Shown: positions 9,136-18,094, counted from the stretch's first letter. The stretch is DNA of 64,000 nt from Hyphomicrobiales bacterium (GCA_017304475.1 JAFKKV010000031.1:1-64000); one strand, 5' to 3'. Notes: a model not told the origin generated them from the letters alone. A program made the numbers and translations.

Positions 9136-10844
9136 ACACCGTCACCGCGACAGCGCGTGCCACCGCGCCGGTCCGGCGCAGGACGGCGCAGGTGCGTGAA
9201 GGCCTGGTCGCGGCGGTGCTGGTCTGGGGTCTCTGCGCGCTTCTTGCCGGCATCATCGCGCTGCCCTTATGGGCGCTGCTGTCGAAAAGCTTCCAGAATG
9301 CCGATGGCGGCTTTGTCGGGCTGGCGAATTACCTGCGCTATTTCTCGACGCCGACCCTGTTCGTATCGCTGCTGAACAGCGTCATGATCGCGGCGCTGAC
9401 GACCGCCATCGTGGTGCCCCTGGGCTTCGTCTACGCCTATGCGCTGACCCGCAGCCGCATGCGGCTGAAGCCCCTGTTCTATGCGCTCGCGCTGCTGCCG
9501 ATCTTCGCGCCGTCGCTGCTCTCGGCCCTGGCGCTGGTTTATGTGTTCGGCAATCAGGGCCTGCTCAAGGGCTGGCTCGCCGGCGGCTCGATCTACGGGC
9601 CGATCGGCATCGTGGCCGGCCAGATCGTCTACTGCCTGCCCTATGCCGTCCTGATCATGGTGACCGCACTGTCGATCGCCGACGGGCGGCTCTATGAGGC
9701 CGCCGAGGCGCTCGGCACGTCGCGCTCCCGGGTGTTTCGCACGGTGACCTTGCCTGGTGCCCGTTATGGCCTGATCTCGGCGCTGTTCGTGGTGTTCACC
9801 CTCTCGGTCACCGATTTCGGCATCGCCAAGGTGACCGGCGGCAATTTCGCGGTGCTTGCCACCGATGCCTACAAGCAGGTCGTCGGCCAGCAGGACTTCG
9901 AGATGGGCGCGGTCGTCGGCATGATCCTGCTGATCCCGGCGGTGATCGCCTTCCTGGTCGAGCGGGCGGCGCAGAAGCGGCAGGTGGCGCTCCTGTCGGC
10001 GCGCGCCGTCCCCTTCGAACCGCGCAGCCGCTTCGGCCGCGATGCCCTGCTCACGCTCTATTGCCTCACCGTCGGCGGGCTGGTGCTGGCGCTTTATGGC
10101 GTCGCGGTCTGGGCGTCGTTCATCCGCTACTGGCCCTACAACCTGTCGCTGACGACAGCCAATTACGACTTCGCCAATTTCGAGCCGACCGGCTGGCAGC
10201 CCTATTTCAATTCGCTTTTGGTCGCGGCGGCCGCGGCGGTGATCGGCACCATCCTCGTCTTCGTCGGCGCCTATGTGATCGAGAAGCTGAAAGTCGCCCC
10301 GGTCGGCCGGCAGATCGCCAGCTTCCTGGCGCTGCTGCCCATGGCGGTTCCCGGTCTCGTCCTCGGCCTCGGTTATGTCTTCTTCTTCAACGCGTCCTGG
10401 AATCCGCTCAACGTTCTCTATGGAACGCTGACCATCCTGGTGATCAACTGCGTCGCGCATTTCTATACGACCGGCCATATCACCGCGACCACCGCCCTGA
10501 AGCAGATCGACCCGGAATTCGAGGCGGTCTCCGCCGCGCTCAAGGTGCCGTTCTGGGTGACCTTCCGGCGGGTTATGGTGCCGATCTCGATGCCGGCGAT
10601 CCTCGACATCGCGGTGTTCATGTTCGTCAACGCCCTGACCACGGTCTCGGCGGTGATCTTTCTCTATGGCGGCGACAGCAAGCTCGCCTCGGTCGCGATC
10701 GTGCACATGGACGAGGCCGGCGCCATCGCTGCAGCGGCGGCCATGGCCAGTTGCATTCTGTTCACCGCCATCCTGGTGCGTGGACTGCATATTCTGGTCG
10801 AAAGGACGCTGCTGGCGCGCCTTCAGGCCTGGAGGCGACGCTGA
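9132..10844 (+). CDS. phnU: 2-aminoethylphosphonate ABC transporter, fused permease
   Basis: Inner-membrane permease of 570 aa holding two BPD_transp_1 (MetI-like) domains in one chain, roughly residues 30-290 and 315-565, about 12 membrane helices in all. Each half carries an EAA loop, seen as YEAAEALGTSRSRVF in the first and FEAVSAALKVPFWVTF in the second. A single fused permease is normal for AEP and iron(III) importers of this family. It overlaps the ATPase gene by 4 nt and its stop overlaps the next start by 1 nt, so the transporter and the following PLP enzyme are co-translated. Confidence 0.87.
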   Translation: MNTVTATARATAPVRRRTAQVREGLVAAVLVWGLCALLAGIIALPLWALLSKSFQNADGGFVGLANYLRYFSTPTLFVSLLNSVMIAALTTAIVVPLGFVYAYALTRSRMRLKPLFYALALLPIFAPSLLSALALVYVFGNQGLLKGWLAGGSIYGPIGIVAGQIVYCLPYAVLIMVTALSIADGRLYEAAEALGTSRSRVFRTVTLPGARYGLISALFVVFTLSVTDFGIAKVTGGNFAVLATDAYKQVVGQQDFEMGAVVGMILLIPAVIAFLVERAAQKRQVALLSARAVPFEPRSRFGRDALLTLYCLTVGGLVLALYGVAVWASFIRYWPYNLSLTTANYDFANFEPTGWQPYFNSLLVAAAAAVIGTILVFVGAYVIEKLKVAPVGRQIASFLALLPMAVPGLVLGLGYVFFFNASWNPLNVLYGTLTILVINCVAHFYTTGHITATTALKQIDPEFEAVSAALKVPFWVTFRRVMVPISMPAILDIAVFMFVNALTTVSAVIFLYGGDSKLASVAIVHMDEAGAIAAAAAMASCILFTAILVRGLHILVERTLLARLQAWRRR

Positions 10845-12235
10845 TGCTGTCCCCTGGCGGTTCCGGCCCGGCTTCGGTCGCGCAATCGGAAAGCGACACC
10901 AATCTCACCGACCGGCGTCTCGCCTGGCAGCGGCAGGCGCTCGATGCCCCGACGCGGCGGATCCTGGCCGAGGATGCGCGCCATTTCCTGCACCAATCGG
11001 TGTCGACCCCCTGCCTGAACGCCATTGCCAAGGCCGAGGGATTGTACATCCAGGACGTCGCCGGCCGGCGCTACATGGATTTCCACGGCAACAATGTCCA
11101 TCATATCGGCTATGGCCATCCGCGCCTGAAAGCGGCCATCGCCCGGCAGATGGACGAATTGCCCTTCGCGCCGCGCCGCTATGCCTGCGAGCCGGCCGTG
11201 CTGCTGGCCGAAAAGCTCGCCGCCATCGCACCCGGCGGCCTGTCCAAGGTGCTGTTCACCACCGGCGGATCCGATGCCGTCGAGGTCGCGGTCAAGGTTG
11301 CCCGCGCCGCCACCGGGCGGTTCAAGACTCTGTCGTTCTGGGATGCCTTTCACGGGGCGGGCTTCGGCGCGGCGAGCCTGTCCGGCGAGGCGCTGTTCCG
11401 CTCCGGCCCGGCCGCGCCGCTGCTTGCCGGCGCGCAGCACGTCGCCCCCTTCGGCTGCTATCGCTGTCCCTATGGCCATCCCGTCGATGGCGACGGCCGG
11501 CCCGATCTCGACCGCTGCCGCATGGCCTGCGCGACCATGGTCGACTATGTGCTGTCGCGCGAGAGCGACGTCGCGGCTGTCATCGCCGAACCGGCCCGGG
11601 CTGTACCTTATCTGCCGCCGCCGGGTTATTGGCGGGCCGTGCGCGAAGCCTGCGACCGGCACGGCGTGCTGCTCATTTTCGACGAGATCCCGACCGGCCT
11701 CGGCAAGACCGGCCGCATGTTCGCCTGCGAGCATGACGGCGTCGTTCCCGACATCCTGGTGCTCGGCAAGGGCCTGGGCGGCGGCATTCTGCCGATCGCC
11801 GCGGTCATCGCGCGCGCCGAGCTCGATGTCGGCGGCGCCTATGCCTTCGGCCACTACACCCACGAGAAGAACCCGGTGACGGCGCGCGCGGCGCTCACCA
11901 CGATCGAGATCATCGAGGAGGAGGGGCTGGTGGAGAACGCCGCGCGCGTCGGCGCGCTGGCGCTCGCGCGCCTGCACGACATGAAGCGGCGTCTGCCCGC
12001 CATCGGCGACGTGCGCGGCCGCGGCCTGCTGCTCGGTATCGAGCTGGTGAAGAGCCGGGCGGGCAAGGAGCCGGATTTCGATCTCGCCGAGGCTGTGATG
12101 TATCGCGCGCTCGATCGCGGCCTGTCGTTCAAGACGACCATGGGCAATGTGCTGACGCTGACGCCGCCGCTGATCGTCACCGAGACCGAGATGCATCGCG
12201 CCCTCGATATCCTGGAGGAAGCGATCGCGGGGTAG
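10844..12235 (+). CDS. pbfA: Class III aminotransferase-fold PLP enzyme, probable (R)-1-hydroxy-2-aminoethylphosphonate ammonia-lyase
   Basis: PLP enzyme of the class III aminotransferase fold (463 aa). The cofactor aspartate is D280 in LLIFDEIPTG and the PLP lysine is K309 in VLGKGLGGG. A four-cysteine segment (C205, C208, C225, C229) lies in the middle. It overlaps the transporter permease stop (TGATG). PLP enzymes of this fold at the end of AEP operons have been shown to be PbfA, which converts hydroxylated AEP to phosphonoacetaldehyde and ammonia and feeds the PhnY-PhnA branch. That identification is from gene context and fold, not a residue-level test; an ordinary omega-aminotransferase is the alternative. 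Confidence 0.62.
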   Translation: MLSPGGSGPASVAQSESDTNLTDRRLAWQRQALDAPTRRILAEDARHFLHQSVSTPCLNAIAKAEGLYIQDVAGRRYMDFHGNNVHHIGYGHPRLKAAIARQMDELPFAPRRYACEPAVLLAEKLAAIAPGGLSKVLFTTGGSDAVEVAVKVARAATGRFKTLSFWDAFHGAGFGAASLSGEALFRSGPAAPLLAGAQHVAPFGCYRCPYGHPVDGDGRPDLDRCRMACATMVDYVLSRESDVAAVIAEPARAVPYLPPPGYWRAVREACDRHGVLLIFDEIPTGLGKTGRMFACEHDGVVPDILVLGKGLGGGILPIAAVIARAELDVGGAYAFGHYTHEKNPVTARAALTTIEIIEEEGLVENAARVGALALARLHDMKRRLPAIGDVRGRGLLLGIELVKSRAGKEPDFDLAEAVMYRALDRGLSFKTTMGNVLTLTPPLIVTETEMHRALDILEEAIAG

Positions 12236-12347
12236 AGGTGGATGCGTCGAGATCGAAGTGTTCGAAGGACGACAGGCCGATGCGCCGTCAAGCTCGGGCC
12301 GCTCTTCTTCTCCCTCGCGGCCTCGCGGAATGCGACAAGTGTGCGGT

Positions 12348-12511
12348 ACGTCACCCCCGGCCGAGCGCAGCGAGGGGAAGGGGGTCCAGGAGTTGCAGAT
12401 CTCCTGCTCCGACACCGCGAAATTTCTCGTCCATATGCGCTGAAAGGGCGGTTGAAGCGACCCCTGGACCCCCTTCCCGCCTTCGCTCCGCTCAGGCGCC
12501 GGGGGTGACGT
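12348..12511. repeat. Palindromic dispersed element, copy 1 (MITE/BIME-like)
   Basis: A 164-bp element bounded by the perfect inverted repeat ACGTCACCCCC / GGGGGTGACGT, with a second nested perfect inverted repeat GGGAAGGGGGTCCAGG / CCTGGACCCCCTTCCC inside. A close relative is at 56541-56726 and shares both inverted repeats and the intervening GAGTTGCAGA segment. It sits in the 320-bp gap between two convergent genes (the PLP enzyme and xerC). No transposase is nearby. It may also act as a bidirectional transcription barrier. No other feature is visible in this gap. Confidence 0.8.
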
Positions 12512-12555
12512 CCTGAGCATTTACTTGGTCCGAGAGATGGCCAATGCCATAGCCC

Positions 12556-13524
12556 TCACGCCCTCGGATGGGCGCTCTCATAAACCTTGAGCAATGCCGC
12601 GGTATCGACCTCGGTATAGATCTGCGTCGTCGACAGGGAAGCGTGGCCGAGCAGTTCCTGGATCGAGCGCAGGTCGCCGCCGCGGCCGAGCAGGTGGGTG
12701 GCGAAGGAATGGCGCAGCGCATGGGGCGTGGCGCTGTCGGGCAGGCCGAGCGCACCACGCAGCCGCTCCATGGTCAGCTGGATGATACGCGGCGACAAGG
12801 GGCCGCCCTTGACCCCGACGAACAGAGGATCGCCGGCGCCGAGGCTCCAGGGGCAGATCTTGCGATAGTCGGCGATGGCGTCGGCGACCTTGGCGATGAC
12901 GGGTACCTGGCGCACCTTCTGGCCCTTGCCGGTCACCGTGACCTGGCCGTTGGCGCCCGGAGGCGGCGCATCGCTCTGCTTCAGCCCGAGCGCTTCCGAA
13001 ATGCGCAGGCCCGAGCCGTAGAGCAGGCCGAGCACCGCGGCATCGCGGGCGATCACCCAGGGCGGGGCATCGTCATGGTCGCGGGCGGCGGGGGAGGCGA
13101 CGTGGCGCGCCGCGCCGATCGCCAGCGGGCGCGGTAGCCGGCGTCCGGCCTTCGGCGAGCGGATCGCCGCGAAGGCCGCCATGCGGCCCTCGCCGTCACG
13201 TTCGAGAAAGCGGGTGAAGGAGCGGATCGCGGCGAGCGCCCGGCCGATCGAACTCGGATCCAGCTTGTCGGCGCGCCGCCGCGCCATGAAGGCGCGCACG
13301 TCGCGTGGCGCGACCTGGCCGAGCGCGGTCAGAGACACCGCTTCGCCGAGATGGCCGGAGAGAAAACCGAGAAACACCCTGACGTCGCGGCCATAGGCTT
13401 CCAGCGTCTTCGGCGACAGGCGTTTCTCGGTGCCGAGATGGCGGAGCCAGCGGCCCACCGCCGCGACCGTATCGGCCGCGGCGCCGGGCATCAGCAGGTC
13501 AGCGGGCGCATCGAAATCGGACAT
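12556..13524 (-). CDS. xerC: Tyrosine recombinase XerC
   Basis: Site-specific recombinase (322 aa) that with XerD resolves chromosome dimers at dif. The N-terminal SAM-like core-binding domain covers about residues 20-112. The catalytic set is complete: R174 (GSGLRISEALG), K200 (VTGKGQ), H268 and R271 (HALRHSF), H294 (LLGHASL) and the nucleophile Y303 (QIYTEVD). Placement beside priA and housekeeping genes, with no integrase hallmarks around it, supports XerC rather than a phage integrase; XerC versus XerD is judged by eye. Confidence 0.88.
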   Translation of the reverse strand: MSDFDAPADLLMPGAAADTVAAVGRWLRHLGTEKRLSPKTLEAYGRDVRVFLGFLSGHLGEAVSLTALGQVAPRDVRAFMARRRADKLDPSSIGRALAAIRSFTRFLERDGEGRMAAFAAIRSPKAGRRLPRPLAIGAARHVASPAARDHDDAPPWVIARDAAVLGLLYGSGLRISEALGLKQSDAPPPGANGQVTVTGKGQKVRQVPVIAKVADAIADYRKICPWSLGAGDPLFVGVKGGPLSPRIIQLTMERLRGALGLPDSATPHALRHSFATHLLGRGGDLRSIQELLGHASLSTTQIYTEVDTAALLKVYESAHPRA

Positions 13525-13575
13525 GGACCGACCATGCCATGGACCGGTTCATGCGCGGTGAACGGCGCTGAGCCT

Positions 13576-14055
13576 TCAGTGGTCGAGTTCGCCGATATGC
13601 TTCTGGGCGTAGAGCTGGATGCCGACCGTCTTGATCACGTCGAGCTGGGTCTCCAGGAAGTCGATATGGCCTTCCTCATCGGTCATCAGCTGGATGAACA
13701 GGTCGCGCGAGGGGTAATCCTTCACCGTCTCGCAATAGGCGGCGGCTTCCTGGTAGAGCTTGCGGGCGCCGATCTCGGCCTTGAGGTCGCAGGAAATGAC
13801 TTCCTTGATGTCCTGGCCGATTTCCAGGGGATCGAGAACCTGCAGGTTCGGATGGCCTTCGAGGAACAGGATCCGGTCGATGAACTTGTCGGCGTGAACC
13901 ATCTCCTCGATGGATTCCTTGCGCCAGGTCTTGGCCAGCTCCTTGAAGCCCCAATTGTCGAGCATGCGGTAGTGCAGCCAGTACTGGCTGACGGCGGTCA
14001 GCTCGCTGCGCAGGCCCTTGTTGAGATATTCGATGACCTTCTTGTCGCCCTTCAT
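13576..14055 (-). CDS. bfr: Bacterioferritin
   Basis: Heme-containing iron-storage ferritin (159 aa, family-typical). Ferroxidase ligands match the Bfr pattern: E18, E51, H54, E94, E127 and H130, and the heme-binding M52 is present in IEEMVHADKF. It forms a 24-mer in the cytoplasm and releases iron through Bfd, whose gene lies immediately upstream in the same orientation. An Irr-box-like palindrome lies upstream at 14107-14123, consistent with iron control. Confidence 0.95.
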   Translation of the reverse strand: MKGDKKVIEYLNKGLRSELTAVSQYWLHYRMLDNWGFKELAKTWRKESIEEMVHADKFIDRILFLEGHPNLQVLDPLEIGQDIKEVISCDLKAEIGARKLYQEAAAYCETVKDYPSRDLFIQLMTDEEGHIDFLETQLDVIKTVGIQLYAQKHIGELDH

Positions 14056-14106
14056 GAGCCTCGTCCTCTCGCTGATTGCGCCAGCCCTGCTTGATTACGC
14101 GGCCAG

Positions 14107-14123
14107 TTTATAATCATTCCAGA
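14107..14123. promoter_or_regulatory. Irr-box (ICE)-like site upstream of bfr
   Basis: TTTATAATCATTCCAGA matches the remembered alphaproteobacterial ICE palindrome TTTAGAA-N3-TTCTAAA at 11 of 14 defined positions. It is 52 nt upstream of the bfr start. A similar-quality match precedes bfd. Irr control of bfr is known in Rhizobiales; binding here is inferred. Confidence 0.5.
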
Positions 14124-14249
14124 GAAGAGCGCAAGGCGGCAAGGCGCATCGGGCGGCAGGCGCGCGCGTCGCCGGCGTGGCGACAGGAGGGGACGCCCGA
14201 AACGATCGGGTGGACACGGAACGCCGGGGAGACCGATGGAAAAGCCGGA

Positions 14250-14495
14250 TTACTCGGCGGCGACGAGCTGCGGCGCTTCGTGATGCGCGCATTGGCCGAT
14301 GGGGCAGGTGGAGCAGCCTTGCTCCGCGCCGGCCTCACGCATGATCGCCAGGATGGTGCGGGCGCAGCGTCCGCAATTCGGGCTGCAGCCGAGGCAGGTA
14401 TAGACCTCACCGACAGCGCGCGGACATTCGGGGCCGTCGCCGAGACACGCTCTCACGTCGTGGTCGCTGAACACATTGCAATGGCAAACGATCAC
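14250..14495 (-). CDS. bfd: Bacterioferritin-associated ferredoxin
   Basis: Small [2Fe-2S] ferredoxin (81 aa) that reduces the bacterioferritin core to mobilise iron. Cluster cysteines are visible as CHC at residues 4-6 and CSPNCGRC. I start it at GTG 14495, which yields the standard MIVCHCN N-terminus and has GGAG at a 7-nt spacing; upstream ATG codons would add 6-12 atypical residues. The C-terminal tail after the BFD domain has two extra cysteines (CSTCPIGQC) and is longer than in the E. coli protein. It is in tandem with bfr, 194 nt apart. Confidence 0.88.
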   Translation of the reverse strand: MIVCHCNVFSDHDVRACLGDGPECPRAVGEVYTCLGCSPNCGRCARTILAIMREAGAEQGCSTCPIGQCAHHEAPQLVAAE

Positions 14496-14592
14496 TGCGT
14501 GTCTCCGCCCCATCCGCGAAAAAAGCCGCAAGACTCCCGGGGCGCTCGATTTCTAGCGCGAAAAGCTCATGATTTCAACGACTTGATGTGAA

Positions 14593-14609
14593 CTTAGAGT
14601 CGTTCGAAA
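14593..14609. promoter_or_regulatory. Irr-box (ICE)-like site upstream of bfd
   Basis: On the minus strand TTTCGAACGACTCTAAG matches the ICE palindrome TTTAGAA-N3-TTCTAAA at 11 of 14 positions. It is about 98 nt upstream of the bfd start, in the divergent bfd-priA gap. Together with the bfr copy it suggests paired Irr regulation. Confidence 0.5.
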
Positions 14610-14789
14610 GAGTCCTGCAAGTGGCAGAAGCACTGACGTTTTTCGACAAGTCCCGAATCATTCCAAACTGAAGACACGCATTTGTGGTCCCGATGGTGGC
14701 GCACCTGGCGCACGCCGAAACCTGCGCCACCGGGGCTGGCCGCGGGCCGGGGCATAGCCCCTGCGCGAAATCCGGGCTAGGCCTTGGCC

Positions 14790-16967
14790 ATGTCCGCGCC
14801 GCGCTATGCCGATGTCCTGATTCCCGTCGCCGTCGACCGTCCCTACAGCTACCGCATCCCTGCGGATCTTGCCGTCGGGCCGGGCGACCTCGTCGCCGTG
14901 CCGCTCGGCAATCGTACGGCGGTCGGTGCCATCTGGCGGCTGCGCGACGAGCCGGGCGGTGTCTCGCACAACCGGCTGAAGGATATCGCGGAGCGCCACG
15001 ACGTTCCCCCCGTGCCGCACGAAATCCGCCGCCTGGTCGACTGGATCGCCGACTACACGCTGGCGCCGCGCGGCATGGTGCTGCGCATGGCGATGCGTGA
15101 TCCCGAGGCTCTCGCGCCGCCGCGGCCGCGCATCGGCGTGCGCGCGACGGGCGCCGCGCCGAGCCGCCCGACACCGTCGCGCGCCAAGGCCATGGCGCTG
15201 ATGGCCGACGGCCTGGCGCGCGGCAAGAGCGAGGCGGCGCGCGAGGCCGGCGTCTCGGTCGGCGTCATCGACGGCCTGGTCGATGACGGCGCCCTGGAGG
15301 CGATCACCTTGCCGCCCGAGGCGGTCGCCCTGCCGCTCGACCCGGCCTATGCGACGCCGAACCTCAATCCGGCTCAGAAGGAGGCCGCGCTCGCCGTCGC
15401 CGATGCGGTCGCGGCCGGCGGCTTCCAGGTCTTCCTGCTCGACGGCGTCACCGGCTCGGGCAAGACCGAGGTCTATTTCGAGGCAGTGGCGGAAGCGCTC
15501 CGGCAGGACAAGCAGAGCCTCATCCTGGTGCCCGAGATCGCGCTGACCACCCAGTTCCTCGACCGTTTCGCCCAGCGTTTCGGCCACCGCCCGGCGGCCT
15601 GGCATTCCGGCGTCGGTGCGACCAGGCGAGGCAGGGTCTGGACCGGCGTGGCGAGCGGCGAGGTCAAGGTGGTCGTCGGCGCGCGCTCGGCGCTGTTCCT
15701 GCCGTTCCAGGCGCTCGGCCTGGTCATCGTCGATGAGGAGCATGAACAGGCCTACAAGCAGGACGACGGCGTTCACTACCATGCCCGCGACATGGCGGTG
15801 GTGCGCGCCCGCCTGCACGAGGCGCCGGTGGTGCTCGCTTCCGCGACCCCTTCGGTCGAATCCAGGGTCAATGCCGACAAGGGGCGCTACCGGCGGCTGA
15901 TCCTGCCCGAGCGTTTCGGCGGCCGGGAAATGCCCAAGATCGCCACGGTCGACCTGAAGACCAGGGGAGCGCCGCACGGCCGCTGGATTTCGCCGGCGCT
16001 GGAACTGGCCGTTCGCGACACCTTCGCAGCCAAGGAACAGTCGCTCTTGTTCCTCAACCGGCGCGGCTATGCGCCGCTGACGCTCTGCCGGGCCTGCGGC
16101 GAGCGGGTGCAATGCCCCAACTGCACGGCCTGGCTGGTCGATCACCGGTTCCGCAGGCGGCTCGTCTGCCACCATTGCGGCTTCTCCATGCCGCCCTTGC
16201 AGCACTGTCCCAAATGCGACGCGGTCGACAGTTTCGTCGCCTGTGGCCCGGGCGTCGAGCGGCTGGCGGAGGAATGCGCCACGCTGTTCCCGGAGGCCCG
16301 CCTGCTCGTGCTGTCCTCCGACATGGCCGGCGGCATCGAGCGGATCCGCCAGGAGATCGAGGCGGTGGCCAAGGGCGAGGCCGATATCGTCATCGGCACC
16401 CAGCTCGTCGCCAAGGGCCACAACTTTCCGCATCTCGCTCTGGTCGGTGTGATCGACGCCGATCTCGGCCTGTCCAATGGCGACCCGCGGGCCGGGGAAC
16501 GAACCTTCCAGCTGCTGCAGCAGGTGGTCGGCCGCGCCGGCCGCGCCAAGGACGGCTCACGCGCGCTGATCCAGACCCACCAGCCCGCGCATCCGATCAT
16601 CGACGCCATTGTCAAAGGCGATCGCGAAGCCTTTTACGCCGCCGAAATCGCCATGCGCGAAGAGGCGCAATTGCCGCCCTATGGCCGCCTGGCGGCCCTG
16701 GTCGTCTCGGCCGAAGCGCAGGCCGATGCCTTCGCTTATGCCCGCGCGATCATGCGCGGGGTGCCCGCGGGTTCCGATGTCCGCCTGCTCGGCCCGGCCG
16801 AAGCGCCGCTCGCTCTGGTGCGCGGCCGCCACCGCGTGCGCCTGCTGGCGCGTTCGGCGCGTGCCTTCGATCTCTCGGGCTGGCTGCGCGCCTGGCTCTC
16901 CTCGGTGGAAGCGCCGCGCGGCAATGTCCGGCTCGAGATCGACGTCGATCCGCAGAGCTTCCTGTAG
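14790..16967 (+). CDS. priA: Primosomal protein N' (replication restart helicase)
   Basis: Superfamily 2 DNA helicase (725 aa) that reloads the replisome at stalled forks. Walker A is GVTGSGKT (219-226), Walker B is DEEH (315-318), and eight cysteines of the two zinc sites appear in LCRACGERVQCPNC and VCHHCGFS...HCPKC. The helicase C-terminal part includes GTQLVAKGHNFP and QVVGRAGRA. I use ATG 14790 rather than a TTG two codons upstream. It is divergent from bfd. Confidence 0.95.
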   Translation: MSAPRYADVLIPVAVDRPYSYRIPADLAVGPGDLVAVPLGNRTAVGAIWRLRDEPGGVSHNRLKDIAERHDVPPVPHEIRRLVDWIADYTLAPRGMVLRMAMRDPEALAPPRPRIGVRATGAAPSRPTPSRAKAMALMADGLARGKSEAAREAGVSVGVIDGLVDDGALEAITLPPEAVALPLDPAYATPNLNPAQKEAALAVADAVAAGGFQVFLLDGVTGSGKTEVYFEAVAEALRQDKQSLILVPEIALTTQFLDRFAQRFGHRPAAWHSGVGATRRGRVWTGVASGEVKVVVGARSALFLPFQALGLVIVDEEHEQAYKQDDGVHYHARDMAVVRARLHEAPVVLASATPSVESRVNADKGRYRRLILPERFGGREMPKIATVDLKTRGAPHGRWISPALELAVRDTFAAKEQSLLFLNRRGYAPLTLCRACGERVQCPNCTAWLVDHRFRRRLVCHHCGFSMPPLQHCPKCDAVDSFVACGPGVERLAEECATLFPEARLLVLSSDMAGGIERIRQEIEAVAKGEADIVIGTQLVAKGHNFPHLALVGVIDADLGLSNGDPRAGERTFQLLQQVVGRAGRAKDGSRALIQTHQPAHPIIDAIVKGDREAFYAAEIAMREEAQLPPYGRLAALVVSAEAQADAFAYARAIMRGVPAGSDVRLLGPAEAPLALVRGRHRVRLLARSARAFDLSGWLRAWLSSVEAPRGNVRLEIDVDPQSFL

Positions 16968-17020
16968 GTTCTATTGGACTGTGGCTTTTGCCGAAACGCT
17001 GGCGCCTTGCAGGTCGGTCA

Positions 17021-17064
17021 GCCGTCCTTCGAGGCTCGCAAGGGCTCGCACCTCAGGATGAGGG
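17021..17064 (+). repeat. REP-like palindromic unit A
   Basis: A GC-rich unit running GCCGTCCTTCGAGGCTCG ... GCTCGCACCTCAGGATGAG. It occurs again, inverted, at 17147-17192, 82 nt away, in the 260-bp gap between priA and ygfZ, whose 3' ends converge. Units with this wording are widespread extragenic repeats in Rhizobiales. Confidence 0.8.
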
Positions 17065-17146
17065 GAGGAAACGAGTTGCATCAGGGTGGTTCATGAAGCG
17101 TAACGCGAAGTGCGCATTCGACACCAACGCCGCTGCCATGCACCAC

Positions 17147-17192
17147 TCTCCTCATCCTGAGGTGCGAGCGAAGCGAGCCTCGAAGGACGGCT
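17147..17192 (-). repeat. REP-like palindromic unit B (inverted copy)
   Basis: Reverse complement of unit A at 17021-17064 apart from a few bases in the middle (TTCG in place of AAGG). The pair forms a BIME-like arrangement that could fold into a long cruciform or mRNA hairpin and terminate or protect both convergent transcripts. Confidence 0.8.
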
Positions 17193-17227
17193 AACGGTGC
17201 TGCAGCGCTCGTCAAGCGCATCTCGAT

Positions 17228-18094
17228 TCAGGCGCGGACGACCTCGCCCGGCCAGGCGAAGCGCGCCCAGTCCGGCTTGACCGGGGTCAGGGCTGTGCCG
17301 CCGGCGGTGATCGCCTGGCCTGCGGCCAGCGCATCCTCGATCCGGTCGAGCCGGAGCTTGGCGAGACCGTGGCCGCCCGCTGCCGAACCCATCTGGCCGA
17401 TCAGCTTGTCTCCGGCGGTGACGTCGAGGCCGGCTTCAGGCGCCGGGCCGTCGAAGCGGACCGGCACGACACGGGTGCGCGCCGTGCCGCGATGCTGCAT
17501 CCGGCTGACCACCTCCTGGCCGATGAAGCAGCCCTTGTCGAAGGCGACGCCGGCGAGCTGGTCCATGTCGACCTCGTGCGGGAAGGCGTCGCCATAGGCG
17601 AAATCCTTGCCACCCTCGGGAATGCCGAGCCCGATGCGATGGGCCTGATAGGCTGCCGCGCGCGCCTCGGCGCCAGCCACGGCCGGCAACGGGCCGATGA
17701 CCCGCCAGCCAAGTGCCGAATGGCGCGGATCGCGCGCGACGAGCTCGCCTTCGGGCGCCGCATCGGTGGTCCACGCCGCGGTGACGCCGAGGCTTGCCGA
17801 AAGGTCTTCGATCATCACCTTGGCGCGCAGCTTGTAGAAACCGAGCTTCTTGACCAGATCGGCCGTCAGCGCCCTGGGCATGTCGAGGAACAGCCCGCCG
17901 CCCGCGCTTGCCGGCGCCTTGATGATCAGGAAATCGGCGATGATCTTGCCCTGCGGGGTCAGCAGGGCGCCGAAACCGGCCGTGCCCGGCGCGATGGTTT
18001 CGAGATCGCAGGTCACCAACCCCTGCAGGAACTTGGCCGCATCGTCGCCGGTCAGCTTCACCACGCCCCGCTCGGGCAGAAAGGCCGATTGCAT
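17228..18094 (-). CDS. ygfZ: Folate-binding YgfZ-like Fe-S cluster repair protein
   Basis: Tetrahydrofolate-dependent protein (288 aa) of the GcvT/YgfZ fold that helps assemble or repair some Fe-S enzymes. The family signature is present as KGCFIGQEVVSR near residue 190, holding the essential cysteine. I start it at ATG 18094 (MQSAFLPERGV), with AGGGAG upstream; the open frame extends 44 codons further but with non-family sequence. It is divergent from the dihydroorotase-like gene. Confidence 0.9.
   Translation of the reverse strand: MQSAFLPERGVVKLTGDDAAKFLQGLVTCDLETIAPGTAGFGALLTPQGKIIADFLIIKAPASAGGGLFLDMPRALTADLVKKLGFYKLRAKVMIEDLSASLGVTAAWTTDAAPEGELVARDPRHSALGWRVIGPLPAVAGAEARAAAYQAHRIGLGIPEGGKDFAYGDAFPHEVDMDQLAGVAFDKGCFIGQEVVSRMQHRGTARTRVVPVRFDGPAPEAGLDVTAGDKLIGQMGSAAGGHGLAKLRLDRIEDALAAGQAITAGGTALTPVKPDWARFAWPGEVVRA

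Noticed and set aside
6885-10844. Iron(III) ABC transporter as identity of the importer
   Set aside because: The families are related, but the position between phnWAY and a PbfA-like gene argues for aminoethylphosphonate.
12242-12516. Several short overlapping frames in the gap after the PLP enzyme gene
   Set aside because: They are open only because the palindromic repeat is GC-rich; both strands show equal coding potential.
12556-13524. Phage or island integrase
   Set aside because: Length, N-terminal domain and housekeeping neighbours fit XerC; no tRNA, att repeats or phage genes are nearby.
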